Part shown: positions 60,645 to 64,000 of the stretch, piece after piece
Numbering within the stretch: position 1 is the first letter of the stretch
Layout: each line of letters begins with the position of its first letter
NCBI GenBank assembly: GCA_949318235.1
Contig: OX439132.1
Coordinates: forward strand, 20,476,217-20,540,216
DNA: 64,000 nt
DNA from: Ecdyonurus torrentis
Lineage: Eukaryota; Arthropoda; Insecta; Ephemeroptera; Heptageniidae
Direction: 5' to 3'
Notes under the pieces: model-generated
What the model saw: the letters and a program-made list of their open reading frames with translations, nothing else
Databases searched by the model: none
Told to the model about the DNA's origin: nothing
Program-made: the position numbers and the translations under genes

Positions 60645-60715
60645 TGCACCGCCCGGGAATCGAACCCGGGTCGCAAGAATGGGAATCTTGCATGATACCA
60701 CTACACCAGCGGTGC
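60645..60715 (-). tRNA. tRNA-Gly (anticodon CCC)
   Basis: On the - strand the sequence folds as a standard tRNA: acceptor stem GCACCGC with GCGGTGC, the D-arm with box A TGGTGTAGTGGT, anticodon stem CAAGA/TCTTG around loop TTCCCAT (anticodon CCC), and T-arm with box B GGTTCGATTCC. The discriminator is A, CCA is not encoded, and there is no intron. A run of five Ts within a few bases downstream is the Pol III terminator. It lies between the receptor 3' end and the MCRIP start. Confidence 0.96.
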
Positions 60716-60934
60716 GTCGCTAAAATGAGGGCATGATATTGGTACTTAAACTAAAAATTTAGCCAAAAAAGAATGTCCACTAAAATGTAATTAAAATAAC
60801 TTGAACGCATTAGAGAAAGATCGATGATTTCTTGTATTTTATCGATCAAAAATTGCGTTTGAAAATTAAGAGAGAAAATTAATTTTTTATTTTACCCACA
60901 ATCCTTTATAATCATAATCGAGTACGCAATAACA

Positions 60935-60945
60935 GCGCATGCGCA
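60935..60945. promoter_or_regulatory. NRF1-type palindrome in the MCRIP promoter
   Basis: GCGCATGCGCA is a full NRF1 (erect wing) consensus, 21 bp before the MCRIP start codon. TATCGATC, a DRE-like word, lies about 120 bp upstream of the start. Both fit a TATA-less housekeeping promoter. These are motif matches only. Confidence 0.5.
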
Positions 60946-60965
60946 TTCAACCATTGCATAAGAAA

Positions 60966-62425
60966 ATGTACACGCTTTCGAAAGGGCCAAGTAAATTTGT
61001 TGCTAAAGCCAGGAGAGGTAAGTAAATTTGCAAAATTAAAGTATTACAATCAATACCTTAATGTCCAATCTATATATTAATACTAAAATTTAAACGTTTA
61101 CAGGACTGACGCAAAAATTAGAACGTTTAGATTCGCGAGATCACACGCGGAGGTCGCCAGCTGACTCGGTTGTCGCAAATTCTGCGACAAACGACGAGGG
61201 GCAAGTTATGAAGTAAGTGAGCAGTGAGCTATTATTCTCCGTAATTTAATAAAAATATATTCTTTTAAGCCACTAGCAAGATATTTTTGATGGTGGACTT
61301 GTTGTCATGCAGAAAATTCCCAATGTATGATCAAGGCCAACTTTGGAGTTGGTCCAGTTTACGGGATGTCCCTTTAAACTTATAATGACATGAAGACCTT
61401 GAAGCAGAACTGGAATAGCCAGATGAGTGTGTATTTTGCATTATAAAGAATGGCCTCAATGTTTTGATACACTATTTTGGTTTCATTTTCACTGTATGTA
61501 TCTTTAAAGGGAGGAAAGTGATATGATTGTTTTTCTACGATTATAGTACTGTACAGTATATCTTTATAGGTATGTACCAAAATGAAATGAATAACTTGCA
61601 ATTTTAAGGTTGCATTTCAGCCTACATGGGCAAGTTTTTGATTTCCTTGTGGTACATATGCATACATTATACATACATACACATATGCATTTTGTAATAA
61701 TACATTATGTAACATCATCATAATTGACGTTACATAATATATTATATACATACATATATGATGCATATATACATACATAATAGAATTAATTACATAACAT
61801 ATTATAAGTATTTACATACAAATGATGATATCATATACATAGAATAATAATTCCTCATTACATTTACATAATATATTCCATTGATCGTAGATGCAGAAGC
61901 ATGATCATGCAGTCGTAAATACATATGTACATACACACATAATATATGTACAGTATCTCATATTTTTAAATGAATTACCATAAAATGGGCAAAATCCAAG
62001 TAACATTATAGTTTACTCTCTCATAGAAGCACTGACTATAATTATGTATTTATTAGAATGTCGATCCCAAGTGGACGAACAAATTTACTATGATGAAAAT
62101 ACTACTACTTCTACTATCACTACTACTTTCATTGCTTTGCTGCCATAATGTCATTAAATTATAGGCTTAAAGGGCGAAGAAAATGTGCAGTGAAACTGAA
62201 TTATTTACTGTAATTAAGTTGTTAGTTATTTGGAATTGTTACGTTCGATTACAATAATACTGATACTAGATTTCATGGTTTTATAACTAAGAAAATACTT
62301 TTTTTTGTGTTGCAGTGGTCCAAAGCCTGTGTTCCACAGCGTGCACAGAAAACTAAGTAGTCAGAGGTCACAACAAGAACAAATCACCCCTCAACATGAG
62401 GAGCTCATCAAGTACATTTACGATA
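60966..62425 (+). CDS. MCRIP: MCRIP-family corepressor-interacting protein (5' part)
   Basis: The first three coding exons, 60966-61017, 61104-61212 and 62316-62425, are in phase and give about 90 residues. The N-terminus MYTLSKGPSKFVA matches the conserved start of MCRIP2/FAM195A, and ITPQHEELIKYIYD matches the conserved HEE..R.IYE region of MCRIP1/2. These small, largely disordered proteins bind CtBP-type corepressors and RNA granule factors and are regulated by MAPK phosphorylation, from family knowledge. The reading frame ends at a good donor (GATA, then GTGAGT), leaving one base for the next exon; that exon, expected to start a W-containing segment, is not found before 64000. The intron contains a retrotransposon fragment. 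The start codon is fixed by the family match. Confidence 0.82.
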
Positions 62426-63030
62426 GTGAGTATTCGAAAGTTAATAGTGACCAATATAGCCATCTCCTGATCATAATTGAAATTAAAGTTAGTGAGGGCT
62501 GACGCATCGAATCTCGTCAGCTGTTCAGTGCGCCCTAAAGACATGAGTCAAATTGGAAACAAAATTGACCCTCAAAAGTGATAAATTGGAAATATATTTT
62601 TTTGTTACTTAATTAAATTGATTTAGATTATTTTTATTACTATTTGCTGATTTTTGGAAGGAATTATAAATATTTTTTGGAAATTATCAGTCTCTCAACG
62701 GACTGTGTAGTCGCGCTCCAGGCTATCGCTGCGTAACCGTGTTATCATTTTTTCCCTGCAGAGGCGCTGTTTTTGTTGACTATGTACTCTCGAATTGACA
62801 ACCTCATCTCTGTATTCCTTGTTCATGCCTTAAACAGAAATTATTGGACATTTTCTGTATTATATAATACATACAAGGTATTATAGAAAGAAGAAAAAAA
62901 CTAATAATTACTGTATTATTATTATTATTATAGTGTTCTTGTCTTTCTTCCTCTGTAACACTAACACCGGAATCCTACTTGATTCAAGGTGAAAGCGAGA
63001 ATAATCCAGTACCAACTATGTTAGAAACTA
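62426..63030. other. MCRIP intron, no gene seen
   Basis: This is the intronic sequence after the third MCRIP exon. A GC-richer patch at 62700-62830 with CCCTGCAG could act as an acceptor, but the peptide that follows does not fit the MCRIP family. Nothing else is recognised. Confidence 0.4.
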
Positions 63031-63049
63031 CAGGTGGTATATAGAGGGG

Positions 63050-63931
63050 TCACAAACTAAGCACTTTGCGCACGATGTTAGCTGTGCCAAGCACTGCAGC
63101 TTTCTGCATGACACGTAAATGCCTGTGCTCAAGGTTTAACTTTTCTCTTGCTTTTAACCAATCTTTGCTAACCAGACCATTCACAGAAACCACAACAGGG
63201 ACAATTTCAACACTTCTCAGCCGATACATGTCCTTCAACTCAATGGAAAGGGGCTGATACTTCCTCTTCTTCTCAGCAACTGTAGTAACTACATGATTGT
63301 CCAGAGGAACAGCAACATCAATGATTATCGCTGTTTGAGCTTGTCTGTCAAACAAAACCAAATCTGGCCTGTTTGCCTCTACTGCTCTGTCTGTTACAAT
63401 AACGGAGTCCCACAATAACTTAGCGTCCTGGTTACGCAGCACTTGCTCGGGCTTGCAGTTGTAATATGGAAGCTCCTTCTCTACAAGACCGAATCTCTTG
63501 GCCAGCGCTTGGTGCAACACCTTAGCCACTGCATTGTGCCGCTCCAAGTACTCCTTGGGCGCAAGTACAGGGCATCCACCTGTAATATGCTGGATAGACT
63601 CACTTGTAGTCTTGCAGAGACGGCAACGATCATCGATTCTAGCTTTAAGAATATACCGCTCATAATTTTTTGTGCGCACCACCTGGTCCTGAATGGCAAA
63701 CAAGAACCCCTCAGTCTCAGCAAAGAGACCCGCCGTTCTGATCCACTCCGTCGAGGACTTAACGTCGATGTGCTCACTTGTTAAAGCAGCAACAAACCTC
63801 CCATGAAGAGGCTTGGATTTCCACACTTCCATTCTCTCAGCAGGCATCTTGACGCTGAATTCCACATTCTCTTCTTGCAACTGAAGCGGTGTGTACCCAC
63901 GATCCTGCTCACAGACAGCTCTATGCTCGTA
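63050..63931 (-). mobile_element. 5'-truncated non-LTR retrotransposon, C-terminal endonuclease region
   Basis: The open frame has no start of its own: it runs from a stop just upstream of codon TAC at 63931 to TGA at 63050-63052. Counting from 63880, it has a CCHC zinc-binding motif C86-x2-C89-x8-H98-x4-C103 and then a nuclease core RPD (171-173) with IDV at D188, followed by a K-rich EKKRKY helix. CCHC plus RPD..D is the restriction-like endonuclease layout at the C-terminus of R2/R4/NeSL-type non-LTR elements. The reverse transcriptase is missing; sequence stops at an (ATT)n run at 63931-63956. The frame is intact, so the copy is fairly young. It lies antisense in the MCRIP intron. Confidence 0.75.
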
Positions 63932-64000
63932 TTATTATTATTATTATTATTTTTTATTTTTTTTCATTTCTAAGTTTATAAGTGGCTTATAAATTGTTAG

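Noticed and set aside
62756..62880. Fourth exon of MCRIP after CCCTGCAG
   Set aside because: The in-phase peptide (KALFLLTMYS...) does not match the family, which expects a Trp-containing segment and then an acidic one.
63443..63784. 113-codon open frame on the + strand
   Set aside because: It is antisense to the intact CCHC/endonuclease frame of the retrotransposon.

Overview
The window is nuclear DNA from an arthropod. It is AT-rich and has spliceosomal introns of about 0.1 to 5 kb with GT..AG borders. A serine protease homolog of the scarface/CLIP-A type and an NR1-type nuclear receptor resembling the HR96/HR97 group point to an arthropod. A crustacean or a hemimetabolous insect is my best guess, but the sequence does not fix the order. 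Microsatellites, long poly(A)/poly(T) tracts and short inverted-repeat transposons are abundant.

Five protein genes and one tRNA gene can be assembled with every intron phase consistent. (1) A + strand ERI2-like DEDDh exonuclease, six coding exons, 19633-24354, 325 aa. (2) A + strand mitochondrial ribosomal protein mS34, three exons, 25100-26700, 190 aa. (3) A - strand, 1083-aa catalytically dead clip-domain serine protease homolog, 37394 down to 29222, eleven coding exons, with an inferred non-coding first exon near 42 kb. (4) A + strand nuclear receptor, seven exons, 53802-60012, 619 aa. (5) A - strand tRNA-Gly(CCC), 60645-60715. (6) A + strand MCRIP-family corepressor-interacting protein, whose first three exons lie in 60966-62425 and whose 3' end lies beyond the window.

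Layout: 1-19.6 kb is gene-free repeat territory. It holds a foldback minisatellite, a 5S-rRNA-derived fragment, a 10-bp phased array, two near-identical 2.5-kb repeats in direct orientation, many hairpin elements, a LINE relic and a TIR element packed with TAATTAG motifs. 19.6-37.4 kb is the dense gene block of ERI2, mS34 and the protease homolog. 37.4-53.8 kb is the inferred long first intron of the protease gene plus about 11 kb of apparently empty intergenic DNA. 53.8-62.4 kb carries the nuclear receptor, tRNA and MCRIP. The right edge holds a 5'-truncated retrotransposon coding for a restriction-like endonuclease domain.

The genes look like unrelated neighbours: RNA processing, mitoribosome, extracellular epithelial/immune protease homolog, transcription factor, tRNA and corepressor adaptor. 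The most unusual points are a clip domain split by a 402-residue insertion that also carries two furin-type sites, an enlarged second zinc finger in the receptor, and the homeodomain-motif-rich transposon.
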